From: Mycobacterium sp. 141
GTDB taxonomy: Bacteria; Actinomycetota; Actinomycetes; Mycobacteriales; Mycobacteriaceae
Reading direction: 5' to 3'
NCBI RefSeq assembly: GCF_000382405.1
Contig: NZ_KB908258.1
Coordinates: 62,001-126,000, forward strand
DNA length: 64,000 nucleotides
The position numbers and the translations under genes are program-made. This document shows positions 1-8,081 of this stretch, piece after piece; within the stretch, counting starts at the first letter, position 1, and each line of letters opens with the position of its first letter. The notes under the pieces were generated by a model, which saw only the letters and a list, made by a program, of their open reading frames with translations, was not told the DNA's origin and ran no database searches.

Positions 1-345
1 TATGGATGGGCTACGGAATCCTCGACCGATGCGCCACAATCGAAAGCTGGTACCTACCAAACTCAGAGCTAAAGCACGACAAAGCTACATCGGGGATCTA
101 TCGGGAATATCCGCCACCGAACGTTGAGGGCGGACACCGAACCAACGTCGTCATCAGCGTCTCGTTACCCGAGTCCAGCCAGAGCTGACCGCCCCGCATC
201 ACCCACACCCGCACGCCACGCTCCGTTCCCCCGCCACCCCGCACCTGAAACACACCACATACCACTGAATTTCGCCCCGCTCCCCCGTCGGCAAGGTCTC
301 CAACCACCTCAACCACTCGACCACCTGGGGTTCACCCCAACCATC

Positions 346-741
346 ACAGAAGCCGAAGAAGCGGGCTTCACCGTCGAACAAGATTTCTCGGTCACCGACC
401 CCTCCTGGAGCCCCCTGATGCGGGGATTCGAGGCACGCCAGTCCCAAGCCAAAGCATTCGCCACCGACATCGCGGAGAAAGTGCAGCGACTGACCAGCAT
501 CGACGCCGAGGTCGCAGGAAAAATCACCAGCGCACTCGCACCCTTGAAAGAGCTCAACTTCCCCGAACACGGAGGAGAAAACGCCCACGACAACACGGTG
601 CAAGCCGTCGATTACAACATCAAGGAATCACCAAAGGGAACGGGTGGCAAAGGTATCGAGGTGGGTGACGACGCCATCAATGGCACTCAGCCGCCACTCC
701 CGTCAGCCACCCCGATACGGGAACGCCGTCTACGCGAGTAG
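346..741 (+). pseudogene. Remnant of an ESX/WXG100-substrate-like protein
   Basis: The reading frame encodes a helical stretch (around AFATDIAEKVQRLTSIDAEV, followed by a conserved-looking NFPEH and an IQAVD-like TVQAVDYN segment). It resembles the helical N-terminal region of mycobacterial ESX-associated proteins, which usually have several hundred residues with a WXG100-like hairpin first and a toxin or enzymatic tail after. Here the upstream part of the frame (124-345) is low-complexity Pro/Arg that looks like out-of-frame translation, and the frame ends in an arginine-rich tail without any domain. I therefore read it as a fragment with both ends lost. No ESX genes lie nearby. It could be a short real protein, but no convincing start or ribosome-binding site precedes it. 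Confidence 0.4.
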
Positions 742-787
742 GCGGCGTTTTCCGTATCAGCGGCGATGCTGCCCGTCAGAACCTGGT

Positions 788-1399
788 ATGCACGAAGTAG
801 TGGACGACCAACCGTGGAACATCAACATTCACTACGACGGGCTGCTCGAATCGAAGGTCCCGCAGGATGCCCACACCGTTCTCGACGTCGGGTGCGGCGA
901 CGGCTTCCTGGCCGCCAGGCTTGCCCAGCGGGTGCCCGACGTGATGGCGGTCGACGTCGACGAGCCGGTACTCGATCGGGCCCAGATCCGCTTCCCGACG
1001 GCGCCGGTCAACTGGATTCACGGCGATGTCATGTCGACCGACCTGCCAACCCACGGTTTCGACGCGGTGGTCTCCAACGCAGCCTTGCATCATTTCGATG
1101 ACACCGGTGCCGCCCTCACCCGGTTCGCATCTTTGGTCCGCCCCGGCGGCACAGTGGCAGTGACGACGTTCGTAAAGCCGTCCCTGCGCGAAATCGCTTG
1201 GCACATCCCGGCATGGGTGGCGTGCACGGTCGTCAACCACACCAAGGGCAAGTGGGAGCATTCGGCCCCGGTCAAATGGCCGCCGCCAGAAACGTTCGGC
1301 CAGTTGCGCCTCAAGGTACGTCAGGCGCTTCCTGGTGCGAGGTTGCACCGATTGCTCTACGGTCGCGTCCTGATCACCTGGCACGCGCCGCCGTCGTAG
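788..1399 (+). CDS. Class I SAM-dependent methyltransferase
   Basis: The product is a 203-residue cytosolic methyltransferase of unknown substrate. Motif I is clear at about residues 32-40 (VLDVGCGDGFLA), followed by the acidic motif II residue in VMAVDVDEP, motif III GDVMSTDLP, the VVSNAALHHF post-motif and VRPGGTVAVTTF. This is the Methyltransf_11/25 fold and nearly all of it is present, so the protein is likely functional. The frame is open upstream to 644, but homology only begins at MHEVVDDQPWN, so I start at the ATG at 788. The gene stands alone: the next gene begins about 100 bases downstream and is unrelated. The C-terminal portion (HTKGKWEHSAPVKWPPPET) does not identify a substrate. 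Confidence 0.8.
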   Translation: MHEVVDDQPWNINIHYDGLLESKVPQDAHTVLDVGCGDGFLAARLAQRVPDVMAVDVDEPVLDRAQIRFPTAPVNWIHGDVMSTDLPTHGFDAVVSNAALHHFDDTGAALTRFASLVRPGGTVAVTTFVKPSLREIAWHIPAWVACTVVNHTKGKWEHSAPVKWPPPETFGQLRLKVRQALPGARLHRLLYGRVLITWHAPPS

Positions 1400-1500
1400 C
1401 TTTCGCCGTCGGCCAACGCCGTGTGCGATGAGTTCCGGGAGCATGGCGGGTCAATACGGGAGACCGGAGTCGTGTGAAGCATGGAGCGAAGGAGTACCTG

Positions 1501-2187
1501 ATGACGACAGCGCAGCCCCCGGTGGTCGACGAGCAGACCTGGCGCGCCGCGCTGGGTGATTTGCGCCGCCGCGAGAAGGCCGCTACCCGCGAACTCGACT
1601 CGATCGCTGCCGAACGACGGCGCCTGCCGATGGTGGAGTTACCCGACTACACGCTGATCGGCGCCGAGGGTCCCGTCCGGCTGGCCGATGTGTTTGCGGG
1701 CCGCTCGCAGCTCATCACCTACCACCACATGTGGACCGATGGCGCCGAATGGCAGTGCGGTGGCTGCACGGGTTTCACCTCGCAGTTCACCCGGCTGGAC
1801 TTCCTGGACAACTACGACGCCCGCTTCGTCATCGTGACGAACGGGCCGATCGAGGAGGCTCTGGCCTACCGCGACAAGGTGGGTAACCGGATGCAGTGGT
1901 ATTCGTCGTCGCAGAGTTCGTTCGGCGCCGATATGGACGCCCCTGCGGGCGGCGGCTTCGCTGTGAATGTGTTTCTGCGCGACGGGGATACGGTCTACCG
2001 GACCTGGCACACCAACGGCCGCGGCACCGAACAGCTAAGCCACAGCTTCGCGCTCATCGACCTGCTGCCGTGGGGCCGGCAGGAACAGTGGCAGGACTCC
2101 CCCGAGGGGTGGCCGCAACGGCCCACCTATTCGGGGTGGCTGGACAGCCCGGATATCGCCCGCTCCTACGGAAAGGACTCCCAGTGA
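1501..2187 (+). CDS. DUF899 family thioredoxin-fold protein
   Basis: This 228-residue protein belongs to the DUF899 family, thioredoxin-like proteins often annotated as predicted dithiol-disulfide oxidoreductases. Visible family features are the N-terminal helix with RRREKAATRELD, the block VRLADVFAGRSQLITYHHMW, and ECQC-like WQCGGCTGF at about residue 87, where two cysteines are separated by two glycines as in a redox centre. The C-terminal HSFALIDLLPWGRQE is also characteristic. The chosen ATG at 1501 has GAAGGAG six bases upstream, whereas the earlier in-frame start at 1474 has none. The stop overlaps the start of the SRPBCC gene, so the two are translationally coupled. Physiological role is unknown. 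Confidence 0.85.
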   Translation: MTTAQPPVVDEQTWRAALGDLRRREKAATRELDSIAAERRRLPMVELPDYTLIGAEGPVRLADVFAGRSQLITYHHMWTDGAEWQCGGCTGFTSQFTRLDFLDNYDARFVIVTNGPIEEALAYRDKVGNRMQWYSSSQSSFGADMDAPAGGGFAVNVFLRDGDTVYRTWHTNGRGTEQLSHSFALIDLLPWGRQEQWQDSPEGWPQRPTYSGWLDSPDIARSYGKDSQ

Positions 2188-2654
2188 CCGACCCCGAACG
2201 TTACGTCGTCACCCACACCATCGCCGCCGCACCCGGTGCGGTCTTCGCCGTGCTCGCGGATCCAGCCCGGCACAAGGACACCGAGCCCGGGGACTGGGTG
2301 CGCGACGCGATCGACCCCCAACCCATCACCGGGACGGGCCAGATCTTCGCGATGAACATGTTCCTGCCGCAGGTCGGCGGGCACTACGTCATGCACAACC
2401 TGGTTAGCGAGTTCGTCAAGGACCGCACCATCGCCTGGATGCCCGGCCGACTCGATGACGCCGGCAAGCACACGCCGGGCGGCTGGTACTGGCGCTACGA
2501 CCTTGCGCCCAACGGCGACGCGACAGATGTCACGTTGACCTACGACTGGACCGGCACACCGCAGAGCTTTCGCGACCAGGTCGGCCGGATGCCCCCGTTC
2601 GGCGCGGATTTTCTCACTGAATCGCTTGCCGCACTGGACCGTTCGGTCAAGTAG
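2184..2654 (+). CDS. SRPBCC-superfamily lipid/ligand-binding protein
   Basis: A 156-residue START/Bet v1-like (SRPBCC, polyketide cyclase type) protein. The sequence opens with the typical strand-helix THTIAAAPGAVFAVLADPARH and ends with the DVTLTYDWTGTP strand followed by a long amphipathic C-terminal helix ending SLAALDRSVK. Such proteins form a hydrophobic cavity; in mycobacteria they are often partners of small redox enzymes, but ligand and reaction cannot be read from sequence. The GTG start at 2184 lies inside the stop of the upstream DUF899 gene (GTGA overlap), which decides the start. The pair recurs as an operon-like unit, suggesting a joint function, but that is inference. Confidence 0.8.
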   Translation: MTDPERYVVTHTIAAAPGAVFAVLADPARHKDTEPGDWVRDAIDPQPITGTGQIFAMNMFLPQVGGHYVMHNLVSEFVKDRTIAWMPGRLDDAGKHTPGGWYWRYDLAPNGDATDVTLTYDWTGTPQSFRDQVGRMPPFGADFLTESLAALDRSVK

Positions 2655-2951
2655 CGCAGGTTCTGGCGTTGGTCACCCCGACGATGTCGCCTCGTCTGGT
2701 GTTCGCAGATATGCCGAAGATCACAGCCAGCGCCAGAGCAACGGCCGCACGTCGGCACCGCTTTCGACGCTGGCGAATAAACGCCTGTACGTGCCACGTA
2801 TCTCGCTCCGCTCCGCATGACGAGAGCAAACGACGAATTCTGACAATGACCTGATGGGGTCCCGCAGCGTGAGCGCATCCACGCTGTCGAGCGGGCAAGA
2901 GAGCCGACCGGATTTCACCTTGAGCGCGTGGCCTGTTATCGTTCCATGCGC

Positions 2952-3026
<75 letters not shown>

Positions 3027-3033
3027 GATCAAG

Positions 3034-3086
3034 GCCGGTGCCTGTCCTCATCACACAGATGTACATGAGGACAGGCACCGGCTTTT
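3034..3086 (+). terminator. Rho-independent terminator after tRNA-Lys (element-derived)
   Basis: A perfect 18-bp inverted repeat (3034-3051 with 3065-3082, arms beginning GCCGGTGCCTG and ending CAGGCACCGGC), a 13-base loop and a TTTT run. It starts ten bases after the tRNA and lies inside the integrated element, so it now terminates the tRNA transcript in place of the original terminator at 4394-4421. Confidence 0.8.
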
Positions 3087-3147
3087 CTCGTTCGCGCGAC
3101 CGATGGACCAGGAATTGTCACGCTCGTCAGCACCGTGACTCAGCATC

Positions 3148-3309
3148 GCGGTCATCGCCGTCGGATGGTTCGGTTGGCAGAAGTACACCGAGTACAAGGA
3201 TGCCGAGAAGAAACAGCAGCTCAGCTCCTGGGCCAAGACCTCCATTCAGCGGAAGGTGACCAACGACTCGCTCTCCGAGCTATGGATCAAGCGACCTCGG
3301 CGGGCCTAA
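3148..3309 (+). pseudogene. 5'-truncated small membrane protein, phage-like
   Basis: An open frame without a start codon (an in-frame stop lies at 3136-3138) encodes a hydrophobic stretch (AVIAVGWFGW) followed by a charged helical tail with KYTEYKDAEKKQQLSSW and a basic end. The arrangement, one membrane segment then a coiled tail, is common in small phage and integrative-element proteins. It appears to have lost its N-terminus. No specific family is recognised. Confidence 0.35.
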
Positions 3310-3625
3310 TCAAGGTGCCGAAGGGACTGTCCCGGCATGGCTTGCCCGCCTGGCGTTCTGGGCAGATGTAGCCGAGCGCCCGGCACGACGTCCGAACGCA
3401 GTCATGCACCACACCGTCACGCATGTCCTGCTCACGTGCCAGCTCGCACGCCGCGCACTTCGGATGATCCTGTTTGAACCACACCTCTTGCGACTCAGCA
3501 TATTCCAGCTTGTACTGGCCGCACAGACTCTGCAGATAGATCTTCGTCGGTTCATCGTTGTCGACCCACCAGTGGGCCAGACTCCGGTTGTCGCCCGGCG
3601 TCCCCCAACCTCGGTTCATGGCCAT
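3287..3625 (-). CDS. Hypothetical phage-like protein with cysteine pairs
   Basis: A 112-residue frame within the prophage remnant. Its central part (GQYKLEYAESQEVWF then HPKCAACELAREQ at about residues 37-65) looks like the small cysteine-containing ribbon proteins abundant in actinobacteriophages, where a CxxC follows a short aromatic-rich strand pair. The C-terminal 40 residues are also cysteine-rich (CVRTSCRALGYICPERQAGKPC) and could be either a second metal site or run-on translation. No recognisable function. The start at 3625 or the ATG two codons later cannot be decided. Minus-strand orientation agrees with the other frames of the remnant. Confidence 0.4.
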   Translation of the reverse strand: MAMNRGWGTPGDNRSLAHWWVDNDEPTKIYLQSLCGQYKLEYAESQEVWFKQDHPKCAACELAREQDMRDGVVHDCVRTSCRALGYICPERQAGKPCRDSPFGTLIRPAEVA

Positions 3626-3920
3626 TGCACCTTCTCCAGTCCGGGCTTCCCACTGTCGAGCAGAACGATGCCGGTGCTGATGAGGCTGGGAGCGATGCCT
3701 ACGACGATGCTCATGACGCCACCCTCTTTAGCGGCCTATGACGGCGCATCCACACCGGCGCTGGGTGATTGCCCGTACTCGATGAGTGCCCCACTGGTGC
3801 GTGAGCCAAACCTCGTTCATCCTCGTAGTTCAGCGGCGCACCGATGGTCAGTACGTCAGCTGGCTCGTTTGCGAATGCCGTCGCGATCCTCGAGAAGTGC
3901 GCACATCACCCCACCGGTAC

Positions 3921-4022
3921 TTACCGTCTTCGGTGGTATCCACTGGTGTCGATGCGCTTGCCGAGTTCGTGCCACAGCACCCAGACGAGTTGGAAGAGCC
4001 GGTTTTCGCGGAGGGTGCTCAT
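3921..4022 (-). CDS. Short ORF of the prophage remnant (33 aa)
   Basis: Encodes a 33-residue peptide beginning MSTLRENRLFQLVWVLWHEL. Its ATG overlaps the TGA of the preceding disrupted frame by four bases (ATGA), the spacing of coupled phage genes, which is why I report it despite its length. Function unknown; it may itself be a truncated gene because the downstream sequence shows no homologous continuation that I can identify. Confidence 0.35.
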   Translation of the reverse strand: MSTLRENRLFQLVWVLWHELGKRIDTSGYHRRR

Positions 4023-4171
4023 GCGTTGGCCCTGTCCAGTGCGGTGACGAGGTCGGTGGTGGTGTTGAAGCCGGCGACGCGGGCGAGGTGTCATTCAGTC
4101 TCTGCGGCGAGCCACGCAGCTACCTCTGTGCGCCAACGTGATTCGGTGGGCAGCCACCTGAGCAATTCCAT
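4020..4171 (-). pseudogene. Disrupted small phage gene
   Basis: The ATG at 4171 starts a 26-residue peptide (MELLRWLPTESRWRTEV...) that ends at a TGA at 4091-4093. The same reading continues after a one-base shift as HLARVAGFNTTTDLVTALDR and stops where the next short ORF starts. The two parts together look like one gene of about 47 codons broken by a frameshift. No functional family is recognised. Confidence 0.4.
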
Positions 4172-4361
4172 GTCAGCCTCCTTGCACTTTTAGGTGAAAC
4201 TTCGTGAACCCGGCGAGCCGGTGGTAGTCGTCTTCGGTGAATCCCCTGCCCCATTGGGAATTCAGTGGGCACTTGGCGCAGTGGATGAGGTCGGTGCCGT
4301 ACTGCGCGGTGCAGGCCGTGGTACTTGCCGAGCCCGATCTTGACGTATTCGGTAGGTTTCC

Positions 4362-4390
4362 TCCGGGGTCCGAAACCCTGACGGCGCACA
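4362..4390 (+). repeat. Right attachment repeat: displaced original tRNA-Lys 3' end
   Basis: Twenty-nine bases matching 2998-3026 with one mismatch, a C replacing a T in the T-loop (GGTCCGAA instead of GGTTCGAA). No tRNA 5' half precedes it. It is immediately followed by a strong terminator that must once have belonged to the intact tRNA. The mismatch suggests it no longer has a function. Confidence 0.85.
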
Positions 4391-4393
4391 ACG

Positions 4394-4421
4394 AAAAGCC
4401 CCAGTAACACCGGGGCTTTTT
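4394..4421 (+). terminator. Original tRNA-Lys terminator, now orphaned
   Basis: AAAAGCCCC (4394-4402) pairs with GGGGCTTTT (4412-4420) around a nine-base loop and ends in a T run. It follows the displaced att copy by three bases, exactly where a tRNA terminator would be. Confidence 0.8.
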
Positions 4422-4460
4422 CCGTCTGCGGCTATCGGCAGAGCCGCGCGTCAGCGGGCG

Positions 4461-4631
4461 TCAACCGGCCTGATCGTGCTCACCGACACTCTGCTCAGCC
4501 TCCTCCAAGAGCATTTCCACAGCGCCGGCGAGATGGGCTGCGGCATAGCCGCGATCGCGATACTGCTCACTCTTGAAGCGGCTGAGCTCTCGACGTAGCT
4601 CGTTGAGGGTTTCGTCGCTCACGTGCGCCAT
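4461..4631 (-). CDS. Small conserved-looking acidic protein (56 aa)
   Basis: A 56-residue, largely helical protein starting MAHVSDETLNELRREL and ending in an acidic tail (EEAEQSVGEHDQAG). The frame is intact with an ATG start, and the amphipathic pattern LNELRRELSRFKSEQYRDRG suggests a coiled or helical-bundle fold. No family is recognised. It lies just outside the right att repeat, transcribed towards it, and is separated from the lipoprotein gene by under 90 bases, so a shared transcript is possible. Confidence 0.5.
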   Translation of the reverse strand: MAHVSDETLNELRRELSRFKSEQYRDRGYAAAHLAGAVEMLLEEAEQSVGEHDQAG

Positions 4632-4717
4632 GCGACCTCCGGTTCGGGTGAATAAACAACGACTCGAACCGGCGCCACTCGGTACCGATGCGAGTCGTCA
4701 GAAGTTGAAAGTGATTG

Positions 4718-5380
4718 TCAGCGAGCCTCGACCTTGGCCTGGCCGTCGGTGTAGGTGATCGTTCCGTGCTGGAACTGCGACTGCCATCCGCCGGGGATCG
4801 TCTCCTCGTCCGACGTCGGATAGCCCAGCGGGCCGCCCGCACCGCCGTCGCGCTCCCAGGCGTCGCGGATTCCACCCCACACGATGTGGGCATCGGTCTG
4901 CGGCGTCCAATAGATTGCACCGCCGTCGAAGGTGCTGAATTGACCGCCGTTGGGTGCAGGAGCCTCACTCGCCGTCGGCAGTCCGAGTGGACTGCTCGCA
5001 CCACCGGTTGCGTTGTACTTCTGCAGGATGATGCCCTGTACCACGAACGAACCGTTGGGTGTGACGATTGTGGTGCTGTCCGCTGCACCCGTACCCGGGG
5101 TATCGGCTGCAGGGCCGCCGGAAGTACCCGGGGCGCCTGGCGCACCAGGTGCAGCAATGCCGGACTCGGTTGGCGCACCAGGGGTGGCGGTTCCGTCGGC
5201 GCCCGGAGCAACCGACTCGCCCGGAGCGGTAGTACCAGCTTCCGCACCCGTGGTCGCTTCGCTGGCTGATCGGCTGGTCTCGCTTCCCGACCCCGCGGAA
5301 TTGTTCGAACACCCCACGCCAAGCGCGCCAGTGGCGATGACTGCGATGATGCTGGCAAATCTCAAATATGTTCGCTGCAT
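4718..5380 (-). CDS. LGFP-repeat lipoprotein with Pro/Gly/Ala-rich linker
   Basis: A 220-residue secreted lipoprotein. The start at 5380 (MQRTYLRFASIIAV) gives a normal signal peptide with lipidation cysteine in ALGVGCSNN at about residue 23; the longer upstream frame has no signal and is rejected. Residues about 25-100 form a low-complexity Ser/Thr/Gly/Ala/Pro linker (GAPGAPGTSGG). The C-terminal part contains two LGFP-type repeats (SSPLGLPTASEAPAPNGG, then GGPLGYPTSDEETIPGG) with aromatic strands IYWTPQTDAHIVWG. LGFP repeats occur in mycobacterial and corynebacterial envelope proteins, where they are thought to contact arabinogalactan or peptidoglycan. Likely a cell-wall-anchoring or surface protein; no catalytic domain is present. 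Confidence 0.85.
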   Translation of the reverse strand: MQRTYLRFASIIAVIATGALGVGCSNNSAGSGSETSRSASEATTGAEAGTTAPGESVAPGADGTATPGAPTESGIAAPGAPGAPGTSGGPAADTPGTGAADSTTIVTPNGSFVVQGIILQKYNATGGASSPLGLPTASEAPAPNGGQFSTFDGGAIYWTPQTDAHIVWGGIRDAWERDGGAGGPLGYPTSDEETIPGGWQSQFQHGTITYTDGQAKVEAR

Positions 5381-6260
5381 TGCAGGTCTTCCCTTGTCAC
5401 ACGGTGGCCCGTGTCGCGGTTCCGCTCGAATCCCGGCACGTCTCCCCCGACCAAGATCGTCATTCGAGCGTAACTGGCAACCCATACGGTAGCAACCACT
5501 ACGGCAATAAGAGCCGTTCACGGCATGCCCCGGGTCGAGTTGTAGACTTTGACGTTGTTCGCCCGAGCACTGTCGGAATTGTCTTGTGCAGCAGCCGAAA
5601 CACGCATTCGGACAGCGATCCGGCGTCGACTATCGATGAGTTCTCAACCCGGCGAACAGCCCCGGCGCAATCTTGCAGCAAAACCGATCAAGATGACCGA
5701 AACGATCGCCGGATCCCGGCCAATCGCCGTGCGATTCACCAGCAATCAGTAAGAGATTGCAGAACGACCATGACAGCTTCGTTGCATTCTATTCGGGATA
5801 CCGGCCGGTGCGATGTGCTGGCAGAATGACCAACGTTGCAGGAAAGCCTGTTGCACCATATTGATTTGACGCTCACGAAAGTTACTGTTCGATAGTCGTA
5901 CATCCACTGACGCACTGGTCAGACGTGGGGAATACTGCTAATCTCCAGTTAGCTGAACTCCGGTGTCGAGCAACTCTCGGCAGCATAGGCGAGGAATCGA
6001 GGTGTTAGCTGATGACCCCGAGCGTCGGTGCGGGCTACGCAGACCCCTCGCCTCGCGACGAGGTTGCTGCGCAACATCCGACCATGGTTTACAGCTGCAG
6101 TCGCCTCGGCCGCACAGCCAACCCGCCGGGTTTTACGTTGCCGGGCTGGCTCCTGCCGGGGCGCCGCCGCTGAGCGGCGAAGACAACTGAAGCCGCTGAG
6201 CGGCGAAGACAGCTGGAGCCGCTGAGCGGCGAAGACAGCTGGAGCCGCCGAGCTGGCTTG
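5381..6260. other. Long non-coding stretch between lipoprotein and DUF3618 genes
   Basis: About 880 bases without a reading frame I would accept. Candidate frames lack family features and change codon character along their length. AT content is locally raised around 5740-5960. The only structured element seen is the 26-base tandem repeat at 6167-6256. A small RNA could be present but nothing in the sequence demonstrates it. Confidence 0.5.
6167..6256. repeat. 26-bp tandem repeat, three copies plus a partial
   Basis: Units start at 6167, 6193 and 6219 with CCGCTGAGCGGCGAAGACA followed by a seven-base remainder ending GAAG or GGAG; a partial fourth unit begins at 6245. Copies two and three are identical and copy one differs at two positions. 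Each unit contains the palindrome-like CCGCTGAGCGG, so transcripts could form serial hairpins. The array abuts the 3' end of the DUF3618 gene. Confidence 0.9.
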
Positions 6261-6488
6261 TCAGCGATTCTTGATCCGGCGGACGACGACGAACACCACC
6301 AGCACGCCGACCCCTGCCAGCGATGCCGTGACGGCGGGCTTACGCAGGAATTTGATCACTGCGGCTTTGGCGTCGTCGGCGAGTCGTTGCGGATTGGCGC
6401 GCTCAGCCAGGGAGTCGACAGTCAGCGCCAACTGATCGCGAGCCTGATCGATCTCACGCTTGATGCTCTCCGGGTCCCGGTTCGCCAC
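6261..6488 (-). CDS. DUF3618 small membrane protein (Rv2520c-like)
   Basis: A 75-residue protein with an N-terminal soluble helix typical of DUF3618 (RDPESIKREIDQARDQLALT, SLAERANP), then a single membrane segment near the C-terminus (ASLAGVGVLVVFVVVRR). The GTG at 6488 is preceded four bases upstream by GGAGGAG, so I start there rather than at the ATG at 6512; the resulting length matches what I recall for M. tuberculosis Rv2520c. Divergent from bcp with about 105 bases between starts, the same arrangement as in M. tuberculosis. Function is unknown; related proteins are thought to be envelope-associated. Confidence 0.8.
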   Translation of the reverse strand: MANRDPESIKREIDQARDQLALTVDSLAERANPQRLADDAKAAVIKFLRKPAVTASLAGVGVLVVFVVVRRIKNR

Positions 6489-6593
6489 TGTGCTCCTCCA
6501 AAGCCGCTCCATGTCGTGCTGCCCTGCCGAACTACCCTAGATCAGCCTGCGCCGTACGAACGGCACCGGTCGACCAAGAAGGGATTCCTGCGT

Positions 6594-7082
6594 ATGTCGC
6601 CAACCCCGCGCCTCGAGGTGGGTGCCACCGCCCCCGCTTTCAGTTTGCCCGACGCCGATGGCAACATCGTCAAGCTCTCGGACTACCGCGGGCGCAAGGT
6701 CATCGTGTACTTCTACCCGGCGGCGTCCACTCCGGGATGCACCAAGCAGGCCTGTGATTTCCGCGACAGCCTCGCCGAGCTCAACGGCGCCGGTCTTGAC
6801 GTGGTGGGAATTTCGCCGGACAAGCCCGAGAAACTCGCGAAGTTCCGCGATAACGAAGGCCTCACGTTCCCGCTGTTGTCGGACCCGGACCGCGAGGCGC
6901 TCACCGCCTGGGGCGCGTTCGGGGAAAAGACCATGTACGGCAAGACAGTTCAGGGCGTGATCCGCTCGACGTTCGTCGTCGACGAAAAGGGGAAGATCGC
7001 CGTCGCGCAGTACAACGTGAAGGCCGCACACACGTCAACAAAGATCAAGAAGATTCTGCATGAAGTGGCAGGAGCCAAGTAA
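6594..7082 (+). CDS. bcp: Thioredoxin-dependent peroxiredoxin Bcp (AhpC/TSA family)
   Basis: A 162-residue peroxiredoxin of the BCP/PrxQ type that reduces hydroperoxides with electrons from thioredoxin. The active-site block is present at about residues 40-55 (YFYPAASTPGCTKQACDF): peroxidatic Cys in PGC and a resolving Cys five residues later, the atypical two-Cys arrangement on one helix. The fold start PAFSLPDADGNIVKLSDYRG and the C-terminal STFVVDEKGKIAV strand are complete. The ATG at 6594 has AAGGGA upstream and avoids a long non-homologous N-terminal extension. In M. tuberculosis (Rv2521) the next gene downstream is the convergent dipeptidase; here 35 kb of other genes intervene. Confidence 0.95.
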   Translation: MSPTPRLEVGATAPAFSLPDADGNIVKLSDYRGRKVIVYFYPAASTPGCTKQACDFRDSLAELNGAGLDVVGISPDKPEKLAKFRDNEGLTFPLLSDPDREALTAWGAFGEKTMYGKTVQGVIRSTFVVDEKGKIAVAQYNVKAAHTSTKIKKILHEVAGAK

Positions 7083-7350
7083 AGCCGCGCCCGGTTGGAT
7101 CGCCCGACTGATCACAAGATTCGCAGGCATAAGTTCCGAGCTGGCGGGGGTCTAAAGCGCGTGCGGCGCCGTCCACTGCCTGCCGTGACGTCCGGCAGTA
7201 GTCTGGTGCGCACGTTCGTTAGCTTGCGGATCTGGCCGGCTAACACCTGAACGCTGGCTGCCCGGCAGCTGGCCACCGGTTTGCCCACTTCACCGGCATG
7301 GTGAACAATCTGTTTGCTGTATGCGTCCATATCCACCAGAAAGGACGTCA

Positions 7351-7968
7351 GTGACCAAGTCAGGATCTGATTCCGACCGCCTGAGCGCAATGTCCATACT
7401 TGCGGCGGGCACCACGCCGAACGGGCTGCAAGTAGTGCTTCGCAACCCCCGATTGGGCGACGCAGACGCCTGGAGACGGGTCCGACTGGATGACCAAGCC
7501 GCGATTGAGCCGTACTGGGCGTACTCAGGTCAGTCCTGGCCGGATCAGCATCGTCGTCGAGTATGGGTCCGAGAGTGGATCGCTGCCCGCCGACGCATGC
7601 GGCGGGGGCAGTCGATCCACACGATAGTCGAGGTCGACGGCCAGCTTGCCGGCCAATGCGATGCTTGGTTGGAACGCTATCACCAGCGGGGCGAGCTGGG
7701 CATGTGGATACATTCCCGGTGGTCGGGCGACGGCGTCGGGCTAGTCGCAGTCGCATTACTGATCGACCATCTGTTCAGCGAAGTCGGGCTGGAACGGGTC
7801 AGTGCACCCATCGCGTGTGGCAACGTGCCGCCGACCCGGCTGGCCGAACGCTTGGGGTTCGTGCACGAAGGTGTGATGCGCAACTACCTGACATCCGGAA
7901 AAGGTCGCTGCGACTACGACCTATGGAGCATGACCCGCAAAGACTGGCTGGCACGTAGCAGGGGCTGA
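7351..7968 (+). CDS. GNAT N-acetyltransferase, RimJ/RimL type
   Basis: A 205-residue acetyl-CoA-dependent N-acetyltransferase resembling the RimJ/RimL group that acetylates ribosomal-protein or other alpha-amino groups. It shows LQVVLRNPRLGDADAWRRVR at the beta1-alpha1 region, the acyl-CoA pyrophosphate loop within WIHSRWSGDGVGLVAVALLI, and the C-terminal signature RLAERLGFVHEGVMRNYL. The GTG at 7351 is preceded by AAAGGA at suitable spacing, so the in-frame ATG at 7321 is not needed. It lies at the left edge of the inserted region; whether it belongs to the island or to an older chromosomal insertion is unclear. Substrate is unknown. Confidence 0.85.
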   Translation: MTKSGSDSDRLSAMSILAAGTTPNGLQVVLRNPRLGDADAWRRVRLDDQAAIEPYWAYSGQSWPDQHRRRVWVREWIAARRRMRRGQSIHTIVEVDGQLAGQCDAWLERYHQRGELGMWIHSRWSGDGVGLVAVALLIDHLFSEVGLERVSAPIACGNVPPTRLAERLGFVHEGVMRNYLTSGKGRCDYDLWSMTRKDWLARSRG

Positions 7969-8081
7969 CCCGCTCCCTGAGCGACTTGCAGATTGCACAC
8001 ACCTCCGCATCGAGGACCGTTTGCCCGCCACTACGGCAGCACACACCTGATACCGAAGTTTGAACACGGATCTGATAGATA

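Noticed and set aside
5963..6190. 75-codon plus-strand frame before the tandem repeat
   Set aside because: Composition changes along the frame, it ends in the repeat and no motif or ribosome-binding site supports it.
6167..6256. CRISPR array at the 26-bp repeats
   Set aside because: Units are head-to-tail with no spacers and no cas genes nearby.
7112..7756. 214-codon minus-strand frame opposite the GNAT gene
   Set aside because: Arginine/proline-rich shadow of the acetyltransferase, whose own frame shows clear family motifs.
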